In this document: positions 27,174 to 37,638 of the stretch, piece after piece
Layout of the letters: every line of letters starts with the position of its first letter
How positions within the stretch are numbered: position 1 is the first letter of the stretch
Source of the DNA: Thermithiobacillus tepidarius DSM 3134
GTDB lineage: Bacteria; Pseudomonadota; Gammaproteobacteria; Acidithiobacillales; Thermithiobacillaceae
Length of the DNA stretch: 51,905 nt
Direction: 5' to 3'
NCBI RefSeq assembly: GCF_000423825.1
Contig: NZ_AUIS01000018.1
Span: 1 to 51,905 of the forward strand
The notes under the pieces: generated by a model
Seen by the model: only the letters and a program-made list of their open reading frames with translations
Database searches by the model: none
Told to the model about the DNA's origin: nothing
Translations under genes and position numbers: made by a program

Positions 27174-28027
27174 CAGCGGGTTCCAGCCAGGGTTTGGCAC
27201 AAAGCCGCCACGCCTGGCAGGATGCGCGAGCCGGGCCGGTGCAGGCGGTCGGCGTCCAGGCGGTAGAGCCGCTGGTGCTTGACGGCCGTCAGCTGCGGGA
27301 AGCGGCGCCACTGGGCGAATGGCTCGGGGCCGTCGTCGCCGGCCAGGATCACGTCCGGATCGGCGCTCAGCACCGCTTCCATGCTGACCACGGGGCTCGG
27401 GGCCGGCAGGCCGGCGAAGATGTTGGCGCCGCCGCAGTGGCGGATGGCGTCGCTCAGGAAGGTATGGCCGTTGATGGTAATCAGCGGCTTGGGCCAGAGT
27501 TGATAGAAGACCCGCAGCGGCATCCGGCCGGCGGGCGGACGCAGGCGCGCCAGTCCCGCGGCGAGTTCGCGTGCCAGCAGCCGGCCCCGTTCCTGCCGGC
27601 CGCTCAAGGCGCCGAGTTGTTCGATGAGGCGGGGGATGTCGTGCAGCCGCTGCGGGTTGGAGTAGAAGACCGGGATGCCCCGGCCGCTGCTCAGCCGTGC
27701 CAGCGCGGCATCGCGTCCGGCCTCGCCGAAGACGAGGATGAGGTCCGGGCGTGCCGCCAGCAGCCGCTCCATATCCCAGCGACCCAGCGCGCCCATGCGG
27801 GCGGTGCCCGGCACGAGGGCGACGCTGCTGTCGTCCACGCCCACCAAGCGGGCGCCGGCACCCAGATCCAGCAGTGTTTCCGTGAGGCTGGGCGCCAGGC
27901 TGACGATGCGTTGCGCCGGCGCCGCCAGGCTGAGCACCCGGCCGCTGTCGTCGGTGACCGTGATCGCGGCCCGGGCCGGGGCCCAAGGCAGGCACAGGGC
28001 CAGAAGCAGGAGGAAAAGCCGATGCAT
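27173..28027 (-). CDS. btuF: Periplasmic substrate-binding protein, BtuF type
   Basis: The 284-residue precursor has a signal peptide (about 1-21, MHRLFLLLLALCLPWAPARA) and a two-lobed helical-backbone binding domain: RIVSLAPSLTETLLDLGAG, GRWDMERLLAARPDLILVF, and a C-terminal DVILAGDDG. This matches BtuF-like vitamin B12-binding proteins. It is the first gene of the btuFCD operon and is divergent from metH, whose product needs cobalamin. No TonB-dependent receptor (btuB) is in the window. Confidence 0.85.
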   Translation of the reverse strand: MHRLFLLLLALCLPWAPARAAITVTDDSGRVLSLAAPAQRIVSLAPSLTETLLDLGAGARLVGVDDSSVALVPGTARMGALGRWDMERLLAARPDLILVFGEAGRDAALARLSSGRGIPVFYSNPQRLHDIPRLIEQLGALSGRQERGRLLARELAAGLARLRPPAGRMPLRVFYQLWPKPLITINGHTFLSDAIRHCGGANIFAGLPAPSPVVSMEAVLSADPDVILAGDDGPEPFAQWRRFPQLTAVKHQRLYRLDADRLHRPGSRILPGVAALCQTLAGTR

Positions 28028-28248
28028 GCCGGCATCTTGCTGCATCGCCCCCGGGCTTGGCAAGGGGTGCTGCCGATGGCGTGTGCCACCGGAAGCGCAT
28101 TCATGTTGTGGATGAAAAATTCTGGCTTAGCGCAGACACCGACTTTTGATACATTCAGCTGGTCCGGGCGAATCTGCTAAGCTAAGAATCGCCGTATTCG
28201 CCCAAACAAAAATCGATTTCTCCCAACTTCCGAGATTCGCCACGACCG

Positions 28249-30798
28249 ATGAGCGCCTTCATGGAACGCCTGCGCGAGCGGGTGCTTATTGCCGACGGCG
28301 GCATGGGCACCAGCCTGCATACCTTCGACCTGGACCTGGACAAGGACTACTGGGGGCTGGAGAACTGCTCCGAAGTCCTAGTCCTGTCGCGTCCCGACGT
28401 GGTGGCGGCGGTCCACAAGAGCTTCTTCGATGCCGGCAGCGACTGCGTCGAGACCGATACCTTCGGCGCCAACAAGGTGGTGTTGGCCGAGTTCGGCCTG
28501 AGCGAGCGCACCTTTGAGATCAACGAGAAGGCGGCGCAGATCGCCCGCGGCGTGGCCGATGCCCTGTCCACGCCCGAGTGGCCGCGCTTCGTGATCGGTT
28601 CCATCGGCCCCGGCACCAAGCTGCCGAGTCTGGGGCATACCAGCTACGACGTGCTGGAGGACTCCTATGCCGAGCAGGCGCGCGGGCTCATCGCCGGCGG
28701 CGTGGACCTGCTGCTCATCGAGACCGCCCAGGACATCCTGCAGGTCAAGGCGGCGGTGAACGGCTGCAAGATCGCCCGCGCCGAGGCGGGCATGGACGTG
28801 CCCATCTTCGCCCAGGTGACCATCGAGACCACCGGCACCATGCTGGTGGGCACGGACATCGCCGCCGCCGCCACCGCCATCCACGCCCTGGGGGTGGACG
28901 GCATGGGCATGAACTGCGCCACCGGCCCGGCCGAGATGTCCGAGCACGTGCGCTGGCTCGGCGAGAACTGGCCGCACCTGATCTCCGTCATGCCCAACGC
29001 CGGCCTGCCCATGCTGGTGGAGGGTCAGACCGTCTATCCGCTGGGCCCCCGGGAGCTGGCCGACTGGATGCTGCGCTACGTGGAGGAGGACGGCGTCAAT
29101 CTGGTGGGCGGCTGCTGCGGCACCACGCCCGAGCACATCCGCGCCCTGCGCGAGGCCATCGGCTTCGATCGCCGGCCCAGGGCCCGCAGCCCGGAGTGGG
29201 TGCCCGCCGTGTCCAGCCTCTACTCCCAGGTGCCGTTGCGCCAGGAAAACGCCGTGCTGGCCGTCGGCGAGCGCGCCAACGCCAACGGCTCCAAGAAGTT
29301 CCGCGAGCTGCTCGCCGCCGAGGACTGGGACGCCATGGTGGGCGTGGCCCGCGATCAGGTGAAGGAGGGCTCGCACGTGCTGGACGTGTGCACCGCCTAC
29401 GTGGGTCGGCCCGAGGTCGCGGACATGCAGGAGGTGGTGAACCGCTATCGCGGCCAGGTGACGGTGCCGCTCATGATCGACTCCACCGAGGTGCCGGTGC
29501 TCGAGGCGGCCCTGAAGCTCCTCGGGGGCAAATCCATCATCAACTCCATCAATTTCGAGGACGGCGAGGAGAAGGCGGAGCGGGTGCTCGGCTTCGCCCG
29601 CAAGTACGGCGCGGCGGTGGTGGCGCTCACCATCGACGAGGAGGGCATGGCCAAGGAGGTGGAGCAGAAGCTCGCCATCGCCCACCGGCTCTACGACTTC
29701 GCCGTCAAGCGCTACGGCCTGCCGGCTTCGGATCTCATCTACGATCCCTTGACCTTCACCATCTGCACCGGCGTCGAGGAGGACCGCCGCCACGGCATCA
29801 ACACCCTGGAGGCCATCGAGCGCATTCGCCGGGAGCTGCCCGAGTGCCAGATCATGCTCGGGCTGTCGAACATCTCCTTCGGCCTCAAGCCGGCGGCGCG
29901 GCACGTGCTGAACTCGGTCTTCCTGCACCATGCGCAAAAGCGGGGCCTGACCGCCGCCATCATCCACGTGGCCGCCATCAAGCCGCTGCACCAGATTCCG
30001 CCGGAGCACGTGGAGGCCGCCGAGGACCTCATCTTCGACCGCCGCGACAAGGGCTTCGACCCCCTGCTGCGCTTCGTGGAGCTCTTCAAGGACGTGACCG
30101 TGGCCAGCGCCAAGAAAGCGGCGCCGGCCACCGTCGAGGAGCGGCTCACCCAGCGCATCGTCGACGGCGACAAGCAGGGCCTGGAGGATGACCTCAAGGC
30201 GGCGCTGGAGCAGTACCCGCCGCTGGAGATCATCAACACCTTCCTGCTGGACGGCATGAAGGTGGTGGGCGAACTCTTCGGGTCGGGGCAGATGCAGTTG
30301 CCCTTCGTGCTGCAGAGCGCCGAGACCATGAAGGCGGCGGTGGCCTTCCTGGAGCCCTTCATGGAGAAGGTGGAGGGCGAGGAGAAGGGCATCCTGGTGC
30401 TGGCCACGGTCAAGGGCGACGTGCACGACATCGGCAAGAATCTCGTCGACATCATTCTGACCAACAACGGCTACAAGGTGGTCAACCTGGGCATCAAGCA
30501 GCCCATCGACAGCATCGTCCAGGCCGCCTGCGACTGCGGTGCCCACGCCATCGGCATGTCCGGGCTGCTGGTCAAGTCCACGGTAATCATGAAGGAAAAT
30601 CTGGAGGAGATGCGCCGCCGCGGCCTGGACATCCCGGTGCTGCTGGGCGGCGCGGCGCTGACCCGCCGTTTCGTGGAGAACGACTGCCGCGCGGCCTACG
30701 GCCACCCCGAGCGGGTGCACTATGCCAAGGACGCCTTCGAGGGGCTCAAGCTCATGGAACAGATCATGGCCTGGGATGCTGCCCGGCGCGCCGGCTAG
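28249..30798 (+). CDS. metH: Cobalamin-dependent methionine synthase, core domains (split MetH)
   Basis: The 849-residue protein methylates homocysteine using methyltetrahydrofolate and cobalamin. In order it has the homocysteine/zinc domain (about 1-315, with MNCATGP and GGCCGTTPEH), the pterin domain (about 335-610, VGERANANGSKKF, NSINFEDGEEKAE), the helical cap (about 630-700) and the B12-binding domain with DVHDIGKNLV, whose histidine ligates cobalt. The reactivation domain usually fused to MetH is missing here. An amber TAG (30796-30798) ends the frame, which then continues in phase into the next gene. The divergent btuFCD genes could supply its cofactor. Confidence 0.95.
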   Translation: MSAFMERLRERVLIADGGMGTSLHTFDLDLDKDYWGLENCSEVLVLSRPDVVAAVHKSFFDAGSDCVETDTFGANKVVLAEFGLSERTFEINEKAAQIARGVADALSTPEWPRFVIGSIGPGTKLPSLGHTSYDVLEDSYAEQARGLIAGGVDLLLIETAQDILQVKAAVNGCKIARAEAGMDVPIFAQVTIETTGTMLVGTDIAAAATAIHALGVDGMGMNCATGPAEMSEHVRWLGENWPHLISVMPNAGLPMLVEGQTVYPLGPRELADWMLRYVEEDGVNLVGGCCGTTPEHIRALREAIGFDRRPRARSPEWVPAVSSLYSQVPLRQENAVLAVGERANANGSKKFRELLAAEDWDAMVGVARDQVKEGSHVLDVCTAYVGRPEVADMQEVVNRYRGQVTVPLMIDSTEVPVLEAALKLLGGKSIINSINFEDGEEKAERVLGFARKYGAAVVALTIDEEGMAKEVEQKLAIAHRLYDFAVKRYGLPASDLIYDPLTFTICTGVEEDRRHGINTLEAIERIRRELPECQIMLGLSNISFGLKPAARHVLNSVFLHHAQKRGLTAAIIHVAAIKPLHQIPPEHVEAAEDLIFDRRDKGFDPLLRFVELFKDVTVASAKKAAPATVEERLTQRIVDGDKQGLEDDLKAALEQYPPLEIINTFLLDGMKVVGELFGSGQMQLPFVLQSAETMKAAVAFLEPFMEKVEGEEKGILVLATVKGDVHDIGKNLVDIILTNNGYKVVNLGIKQPIDSIVQAACDCGAHAIGMSGLLVKSTVIMKENLEEMRRRGLDIPVLLGGAALTRRFVENDCRAAYGHPERVHYAKDAFEGLKLMEQIMAWDAARRAG

Positions 30799-30807
30799 GA
30801 GAGGGAA

Positions 30808-31677
30808 ATGACCGAATTGGAAGCGGACCACGGGCGGCAACCGGCGGTGGAATCCTCCGATCCGGTGCGCCGCGACAACCCGATCCCGATCCCGCCCTTC
30901 TGGGGCGCGCGGGTGATCGAGCACGTGTCCCTGCGCGCCATCGTGCCCTACATCAACCGCAACACGCTCTATAAATTCCAGTGGGGCTTCAAGGCGCCCG
31001 AGATGTCGCCGCAGGAATACAAGGCTTGGGCACGCACCGAGGTGGACCCCATCTTCAACCGGCTGGTGGCGGCTTCGGAAGCGCAGAGCATTCTGCAGCC
31101 CAAGGCGGTCTATGGCTATTTTCCGGCGCAGAGCGAAGGCGACGACCTCATCGTCTACACGGACCCGGAAAGCCGCCAGGAGCGCGCCCGCTTCACCTTC
31201 CCGCGCCAGAAGACGGCGCGGCGGCGCTGCATCGCCGATTTCTTCCGGCCGGTGGACTCGGGCGAGATGGACGTGGTGGCCTTCCAGCTGGTGACCGTGG
31301 GGCAGCACGCCGCGGACCATGCCCGCGAGCTCTTCCACGGCGATCAGTACCAGGAATACCTCTACTGGCATGGGCTCAACGCCGAGGGTGCGGAAGGGCT
31401 GGCCGAATACATCCACAAGCAGATCCGCGCCGAGCTCGGCTTCGCGCGCGAGGACGCACGCGACATCCAGGCCATGATCAAGCAGGAATATCGCGGCAGC
31501 CGCTATTCCTTCGGCTATCCGGCCTGCCCGAACCTGCACGACCAGCACAAGATCCTGGACCTGCTGGGAGCCGAGCGCATCGGCGTGGTCATGGGCGACG
31601 AGGATCAGCTCTGGCCGGAGGACAGCACTTCCGCCATTGTGGCGCATCACCCGCAGGCCAAGTATTTCGGCGTGTGA
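30808..31677 (+). CDS. Methionine synthase reactivation (AdoMet-binding) domain, separate protein
   Basis: The 289-residue protein corresponds to the C-terminal domain of MetH, which binds AdoMet and allows reductive methylation of inactive cob(II)alamin. The motif RGSRYSFGYPACPN (229-242) is the AdoMet-binding signature, and VYGYFPAQSEGDD and WHGLNAEGAEGLAEYIHKQIR also match. It begins 9 bases after the metH core stop, in the same frame (TAG GAG AGG GAA ATG), and AGGAGAGG is a good ribosome-binding site. Thus the enzyme is expressed as two polypeptides unless the TAG is read through, which would give about 1140 residues, near normal MetH length. Confidence 0.93.
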   Translation: MTELEADHGRQPAVESSDPVRRDNPIPIPPFWGARVIEHVSLRAIVPYINRNTLYKFQWGFKAPEMSPQEYKAWARTEVDPIFNRLVAASEAQSILQPKAVYGYFPAQSEGDDLIVYTDPESRQERARFTFPRQKTARRRCIADFFRPVDSGEMDVVAFQLVTVGQHAADHARELFHGDQYQEYLYWHGLNAEGAEGLAEYIHKQIRAELGFAREDARDIQAMIKQEYRGSRYSFGYPACPNLHDQHKILDLLGAERIGVVMGDEDQLWPEDSTSAIVAHHPQAKYFGV

Positions 31678-31704
31678 CGCAGCCGGCGGCCATGAAAAAT
31701 CTCG

Positions 31705-31734
31705 TTCAGTTTCGGTGCGAACCTTTGCTATAGT
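31705..31734 (+). promoter_or_regulatory. Candidate promoter of metK
   Basis: TTCAGT (31705-31710) and TATAGT (31729-31734) are separated by 18 bases in the 126-base gap between the metH activation gene and metK. The -10 element matches 5 of 6 consensus bases and the -35 matches 3 of 6. I see no SAM riboswitch in the remaining leader. Confidence 0.35.
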
Positions 31735-31803
31735 TCGCCCACAGCCGGGAAAGCCGTAGATATTCCTGATTTCATTGCTTGTTATCGAACAAGGGGGCCT
31801 CGA

Positions 31804-32994
31804 ATGCCGCGCAACTACCTCTTCACCTCCGAATCCGTATCCGAAGGCCATCCGGACAAGGTCGCCGACCAGATCTCCGACAACATCCTGGACGCGATCC
31901 TGTCCCAGGATGCCCGCGCGCGGGTGGCCTGCGAGACTCTGGTCACCACCGGCCTCGTCATGATTGCCGGCGAGATCACCACCAGCGCCCAGGTGGACTA
32001 CGCCCAGGTGGCGCGGCAAACGGTCAAGCGCATCGGCTACAATTCCTCGGAAATGGGCTTCGACTGGGAGTCCTGCGCGGTGCTCACCACCATTGACCGG
32101 CAGTCGCCCGACATCGCCATGGGCGTGGACGAGGGCGCGGGACTGGATCTGGATCAGGGCGCCGGCGATCAGGGCCTCATGTTCGGCTACGCCACCAACG
32201 AGACCTCCGTGCTGATGCCCATGCCCATCTACTATGCCCACCGCCTGACCGAACGGCAGGCCCTGGTGCGCAAGGACGGGCGCCTGCCCTGGCTGCGGCC
32301 CGACGCCAAGAGCCAGGTGACCATCTGCTACGAGGGCGACAAGCCGGTGGCCATCGATGCGGTGGTGCTGTCCACCCAGCACAGCCCGGACATCGGCTAC
32401 GAGGCGCTCAAGGAAGCGGTGATGGAGGAGATCATCAAGCCGGTGCTGCCGCCGGAGATGCTTACCAAGAACACCCGCTACTTCATCAACCCGACCGGCC
32501 GCTTCGTCATCGGCGGGCCGGTGGGCGACTGCGGCCTGACCGGGCGCAAGATCATCGTCGACACCTACGGCGGCGTGGGCAGCCACGGCGGCGGCGCCTT
32601 CTCCGGCAAGGATCCGTCCAAGGTGGACCGTTCCTCCAGCTATGCCGGCCGCTACGTGGCCAAGAACATCGTGGCCGCCGGCCTGGCGGACAAGTGCGAG
32701 GTGCAGATCGCCTACGCCATCGGCATTTCCCAGCCGGTGAGCTTCATGGTGGACACCTTCGGCACCGGCAAGCTGCCTGACGAGCAGATCGCCGAGCTGG
32801 TGCGGGCGCACTTCGACCTGCGGCCCAAGGGCATCATCCAGATGCTGGACCTGCTGCGTCCCATCTACGGCAAGACCGCGGCCTACGGCCACTTCGGCCG
32901 CGAGGAGCCCGAGTTCACCTGGGAGCGCACCGACAAGGCCGAAGCCCTGCGGGACGCGGCCGGCCTGAAGTCCCGCGAGGCGGTGGGCGCGTAA
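31804..32994 (+). CDS. metK: S-adenosylmethionine synthetase MetK
   Basis: MetK makes S-adenosylmethionine from methionine and ATP. The 396-residue protein shows every family signature: the ATP-binding GHPDK (15-19), the methionine/loop region [15 protein letters not shown], the P-loop-like [16 protein letters not shown] and the C-terminal YGHFGREE. Length is typical. It follows the split metH and precedes the SAH riboswitch and ahcY, so methionine formation, activation and SAH removal are encoded in order. Confidence 0.98.
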   Translation: MPRNYLFTSESVSEGHPDKVADQISDNILDAILSQDARARVACETLVTTGLVMIAGEITTSAQVDYAQVARQTVKRIGYNSSEMGFDWESCAVLTTIDRQSPDIAMGVDEGAGLDLDQGAGDQGLMFGYATNETSVLMPMPIYYAHRLTERQALVRKDGRLPWLRPDAKSQVTICYEGDKPVAIDAVVLSTQHSPDIGYEALKEAVMEEIIKPVLPPEMLTKNTRYFINPTGRFVIGGPVGDCGLTGRKIIVDTYGGVGSHGGGAFSGKDPSKVDRSSSYAGRYVAKNIVAAGLADKCEVQIAYAIGISQPVSFMVDTFGTGKLPDEQIAELVRAHFDLRPKGIIQMLDLLRPIYGKTAAYGHFGREEPEFTWERTDKAEALRDAAGLKSREAVGA

Positions 32995-33002
32995 ACAGTA
33001 CT

Positions 33003-33020
33003 CCGCCGCCGGCGCGGCGG
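33003..33020 (+). terminator. GC-rich hairpin after metK
   Basis: CCGCCGC (33003-33009) pairs with GCGGCGG (33014-33020) around a CGGC loop, 8 bases after the metK stop. No T-run follows, so it is only a weak terminator candidate. It separates metK from the SAH riboswitch. Confidence 0.35.
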
Positions 33021-33030
33021 GGTGTCCTGT

Positions 33031-34435
<1,405 letters not shown>

Positions 34436-34444
34436 TCAGTGAAG

Positions 34445-34541
34445 CATGACTCGTGATCCGTGATGCGACCGGGGTGCGGCGCGACGCCCGCCTCCCGGTC
34501 CAGCATGGTTGTCACGTTTCACGAATCACCTTTCACGAGTT
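34445..34541. repeat. Inverted dispersed-repeat element forming the metF leader
   Basis: Two copies of an ACTCGTGA-type sequence face each other: ACTCGTGATCCGTGA (34449-34463) and, inverted, TTTCACGAATCACCTTTCACGAGT (34517-34540). Between them GACCGGG pairs with CCCGGTC (34467-34473 with 34494-34500). The whole can fold into a long, interrupted hairpin ending 5 bases before the metF ATG, which lacks a strong ribosome-binding site. A related sequence lies at 11679-11712. It may be a mobile small repeat, or a regulatory leader. Confidence 0.55.
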
Positions 34542-34545
34542 CGCC

Positions 34546-35367
34546 ATGACAGAGCATTCCATCGAATTCTTTCCCCCGAAGAACGCCGCGGGCGAGGCGC
34601 GGCTGCGGCAGACCATCGCCGAGCTGCTGCCGCTCAAGCCTGCCTTCGCTTCCGTCACCTTTGGAGCGGGCGGGTCCACCCGGGAGCGCACCTTCGACAC
34701 GGTGCGCCTGATCCAGGACGAGTATCCCCTGGAAGCGGTGCCGCACCTGTCCTGCATCGCCTCCACCCGGGAGGGCGTGCGCGAGATCCTGGAGCGCTAC
34801 CGCGCCCAAGGCATCAGGCGCATCGTCGCCCTGCGCGGCGACCTGCCCGAGGGCATGGACACGCCCGGCGAGTTCCGCTTTGCCAACGAACTGGTGGGCT
34901 TCATCAAGGATTTCGGTGGTTTCGAGATTCACGTGGCCGCCTATCCCGAGGCGCATCCCCAGGCGCCCGATCCGCTGGCGGACCTGGACAACTTCGTGCG
35001 CAAGGCCGAGGCCGGGGCGGACGTGGCCATCACCCAATACTTCTACAACAACAACGCCTACTATCAGTTCGTCGACGACCTGCGGCGCCGGGGGCTGGAC
35101 ATCCCGGTGGTGGTCGGCGTCATGCCCATCGTCAACTATGGCCAGATCGCCCGCTTCTCGGCCCTGTGCGGCGCCGAGATCCCGCGCTTCATCCGCGAGC
35201 GCATGGAAGCCTACGGCGACGACCTCGAATCGCAGCGCGCCTTCGGCATCGAGGTGGTCACCCGCCAGTGCGAGGACCTCCTGCGCCAAGGCGTGCCGGG
35301 CCTGCATTTCTATACCCTCAACCAGGCCGAGCCGACCGCCAGCATCTGGCGGAACCTGGGGATTTAG
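34546..35367 (+). CDS. metF: Methylenetetrahydrofolate reductase MetF
   Basis: MetF reduces methylene-tetrahydrofolate to methyl-tetrahydrofolate, the methyl donor for MetH, with FAD as cofactor. The 273-residue protein shows the N-terminal EFFPPK, SVTFGAGGSTR, ALRGDLPEG, and the flavin/folate-site region AAYPEAHPQ followed by ITQYFYNN. The frame opens at 34453, but the repeat element upstream and the family N terminus make the ATG at 34546 more likely. It completes the metH-metK-ahcY methyl cycle set. Confidence 0.95.
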   Translation: MTEHSIEFFPPKNAAGEARLRQTIAELLPLKPAFASVTFGAGGSTRERTFDTVRLIQDEYPLEAVPHLSCIASTREGVREILERYRAQGIRRIVALRGDLPEGMDTPGEFRFANELVGFIKDFGGFEIHVAAYPEAHPQAPDPLADLDNFVRKAEAGADVAITQYFYNNNAYYQFVDDLRRRGLDIPVVVGVMPIVNYGQIARFSALCGAEIPRFIRERMEAYGDDLESQRAFGIEVVTRQCEDLLRQGVPGLHFYTLNQAEPTASIWRNLGI

Positions 35368-35397
35368 GAGCGCGAGCGTCTGGGCCGGGCCTGCAGG

Positions 35398-35413
35398 CGC
35401 GGGCTCGCCCGCG
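35398..35413. terminator. Tight GC hairpin after metF
   Basis: CGCGGG (35398-35403) and CCCGCG (35408-35413) close a CTCG loop, 30 bases after the metF stop. No T-run follows on either strand. The rest of the 284-base gap to the universal stress gene (35368-35651) contains nothing I can assign. Confidence 0.3.
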
Positions 35414-35651
35414 AGTGATCGGATGCCGGAAAGCCGGCGGCAAAGCCACCCGCTGTCGGGCCGCTGCCGACACCTGCCCCCTGCGGGTTCCGTCCGCTCA
35501 ATCCCTTGCACCGCCTCTGCGATCGCATAGGCATCGGCAGCGTGATGCGGGACATGATGCTTCGTCCGGCCCGGCCGGGTGCTCGCGGCTGCAGCCGTTC
35601 CCATCCCATTGGCGCTACCGGGCCCCGCCACGGCTGCTGCCCGGCTTACGT

Positions 35652-36086
35652 TCAGTCCGTCACCGCCACCAGGATGCTGCAGGGCGCCTGTTCCACCAGG
35701 GAGGCGCTGACCGAGCTGCGCCACCACATGGACAGCCGGCTGCGGTTGCGGTGGCCGAGCACGATCAGGTCGGCCCGCAGATGGCGAGCCGTGGCCGCGA
35801 TCTGCTCCACGGGCTCGCCGAAGGCCAGATGGCCTTCCGCCTCCAGCCCGCGCTCCCGCAGCTTGGCCACCCCCTCGTCGAGGATCTCCCGGGCCAGCTC
35901 TTGCTCATGGGTGAAGATTTCCTGCGGAATGACGCCGTCCACCACCGCCACGGCGGGCAGCAGCCGCATCACCGCCAACAGGTGGGTTTTCTGGGCCCGG
36001 CAGCGAACCGCCATGTCCGCGCCTTCGCGCAGGGCCTGGCGGCCTTCCCGGGTGCCGTCGTAGCAGAGCAGTATGGTCTGGTACAT
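35652..36086 (-). CDS. Universal stress protein (UspA family)
   Basis: The 144-residue protein has the UspA fold, with ILLCYDGTREGRQALREGADMA at the start and RADLIVLGHRNRSRLSMWWRSSVSASLVEQAPCSILVA at the end. The ATP-binding pattern G-x2-G-x9-G-S/T is degenerate: the first glycine is present in LGHRN but the later two are replaced. It could therefore be a non-nucleotide-binding member. The ATG is one base after the emrB stop, making it the last gene of the marR-emrA-emrB operon. Confidence 0.9.
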   Translation of the reverse strand: MYQTILLCYDGTREGRQALREGADMAVRCRAQKTHLLAVMRLLPAVAVVDGVIPQEIFTHEQELAREILDEGVAKLRERGLEAEGHLAFGEPVEQIAATARHLRADLIVLGHRNRSRLSMWWRSSVSASLVEQAPCSILVAVTD

Positions 36087-36087
36087 G

Positions 36088-37638
36088 TCACGCCTCCTTC
36101 GTTCGACCCATGAGCCAGGCCGGGAGCATGGCGGCGAAGAACACCAGCGCCACCAGGAGAAAGCTGTCCCGGAACGCCATGGTGCTCGCCTGCAGGTAGA
36201 TGGTCCGGCCCAGGTAGTACAGAGCGCCCGGCAGCTGCAGGTCCTGCGGGGTGCCGGCCTGTACGAGCAGCCCGCCGACCGCGCGCGCGAACTCGGCGGT
36301 GGCGCTGTTGGCCGCCGTCTGGGTGGCGGTCAGGGCATCGCTGTAGAAGAAGCTGCGCCGATCCAGAAAAACGGACAGCAGGTTGACGCCGAAGGCGCCG
36401 CCCAGTTGGCGGATGAAGTTGATCACGCCTGATCCCTGGCCGAGGAGCGCCGGGTCCAGGGCCCGCAGCGCGCCGGCATTCAGGGAGGGCATGATGAGCC
36501 CAAGGCCGATCCGCCCCGCCAGGATCCACCAGGCCAGAGTCCAGAAGGGCGTATTCACGTCCACCGATCCCATCCAGTATGAGGATAGTCCAAAGCAGAA
36601 GAGTCCGGCGATGATGGGCCAGTGGGGCGCCAGACGGTCGCTGAGGCGTCCGGCGATGGGAAAGACCACGCCCAGGGCCAAGCCCGCCGGCATCAGCAGG
36701 AGGCCCGACTGGGTGGGCGTGAGGTGCTGGATGGTCTGCACGAAGAGCGGCACCAGATAGGTGGAGCCGAAGAGGCCCACGCCGAGGATGAAGGCCACGC
36801 TGGCGGCGGCGGCGAAGCGGCCGTTGGCGAGGATGCGCAGGTCCACCATGGGTTGGGAAGCGCGCAACTCGCGGATGATGAAGGCCGTTCCCGCCGTCCC
36901 GGCCAGGCCCAGCAGGGAGAGAACATAGTTCGAGGTCCAGCCCTCCCGCTGGCCGTTGGACAGGCCGGTCAGCAGGGCGGCCAGAAACAGGGACAGGAGC
37001 AGAAAGCCCGGCCAGTCGAGCGCGGCGCGCGGGCCGGCGCCCTCCCGCCCCGGCATGAAGAGATTGGCCAGCAGGATGCCCGCGATGCTGGTGGGCACGG
37101 CCACGTAAAACACATAATGCCAGCTGAAGTTGTCCACCAGCACCCCGCCCAGGGCCGGACCCAGGGCAGGGGCCAGCACCACGCCGATGCCGTAGATGCC
37201 CATGGCGCTGCCGCGTTCCTCGGGCGGGAAGACCCGGAACAGGGTGTACATGGCCAACGGCTGCAGGATGCCGGCGGCGGCCCCCTGGAGGACGCGGTAG
37301 AAGATCAGCAGGTTCTCGTTGGGGCTGTTGCCGCTGAGCACGGAGGCGGCCAGGAAGAGGCTCATGGCGCCGATATAGGTGCAGCGCTGCCCGAAGCTGT
37401 GCACCAGCCAGGCATTCAGCAGCATGGTGGCGGTGGTGGCCGCCAGGAAGCCGGTGGCCAGCCATTGGACCTTGTCCTGGCCCATGCCGTAGGCTCCCAT
37501 GATGTCCGGCATGGCCACGTTGACGATGGTGGTGGAGAGCACCGTGGAAATGGTGCCCATCATCACGGTGGCGGTGACCAGCCATTTGTAGCGCGGCCCG
37601 TAGCGGGCGAAGAACGCCTCAGTGCTGTCGGATGTCAA
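36088..37638 (-). CDS. emrB: Multidrug efflux MFS transporter, EmrB/DHA2 family
   Basis: The 516-residue protein has about 14 hydrophobic segments, typical of DHA2-type drug/proton antiporters: MGTISTVLSTTIVNVAMPDIMG is the conserved TM1 signature, and GAAAGILQPLAMYTLFRVFPPEERG and GPALGGVLVDNFSWHYVFYVAVP follow. It is likely to pump toxic compounds, with EmrA as the periplasmic adaptor. The start is TTG (37638), preceded by GGAGG, and overlaps the end of emrA by 20 bases, so translation is coupled. Confidence 0.92.
   Translation of the reverse strand: MTSDSTEAFFARYGPRYKWLVTATVMMGTISTVLSTTIVNVAMPDIMGAYGMGQDKVQWLATGFLAATTATMLLNAWLVHSFGQRCTYIGAMSLFLAASVLSGNSPNENLLIFYRVLQGAAAGILQPLAMYTLFRVFPPEERGSAMGIYGIGVVLAPALGPALGGVLVDNFSWHYVFYVAVPTSIAGILLANLFMPGREGAGPRAALDWPGFLLLSLFLAALLTGLSNGQREGWTSNYVLSLLGLAGTAGTAFIIRELRASQPMVDLRILANGRFAAAASVAFILGVGLFGSTYLVPLFVQTIQHLTPTQSGLLLMPAGLALGVVFPIAGRLSDRLAPHWPIIAGLFCFGLSSYWMGSVDVNTPFWTLAWWILAGRIGLGLIMPSLNAGALRALDPALLGQGSGVINFIRQLGGAFGVNLLSVFLDRRSFFYSDALTATQTAANSATAEFARAVGGLLVQAGTPQDLQLPGALYYLGRTIYLQASTMAFRDSFLLVALVFFAAMLPAWLMGRTKEA

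Noticed and set aside
28028-28248. Cobalamin riboswitch upstream of btuF or metH
   Set aside because: A few B12-element-like pieces (CCGGTG, CGGCAGC) occur on the minus strand, but the B12 box GCCACTG and the conserved AACTGT core are missing.
31678-31803. SAM riboswitch upstream of metK
   Set aside because: No SAM-I, SAM-II or SAM-IV core motif is visible in this short leader; only a candidate promoter can be supported.
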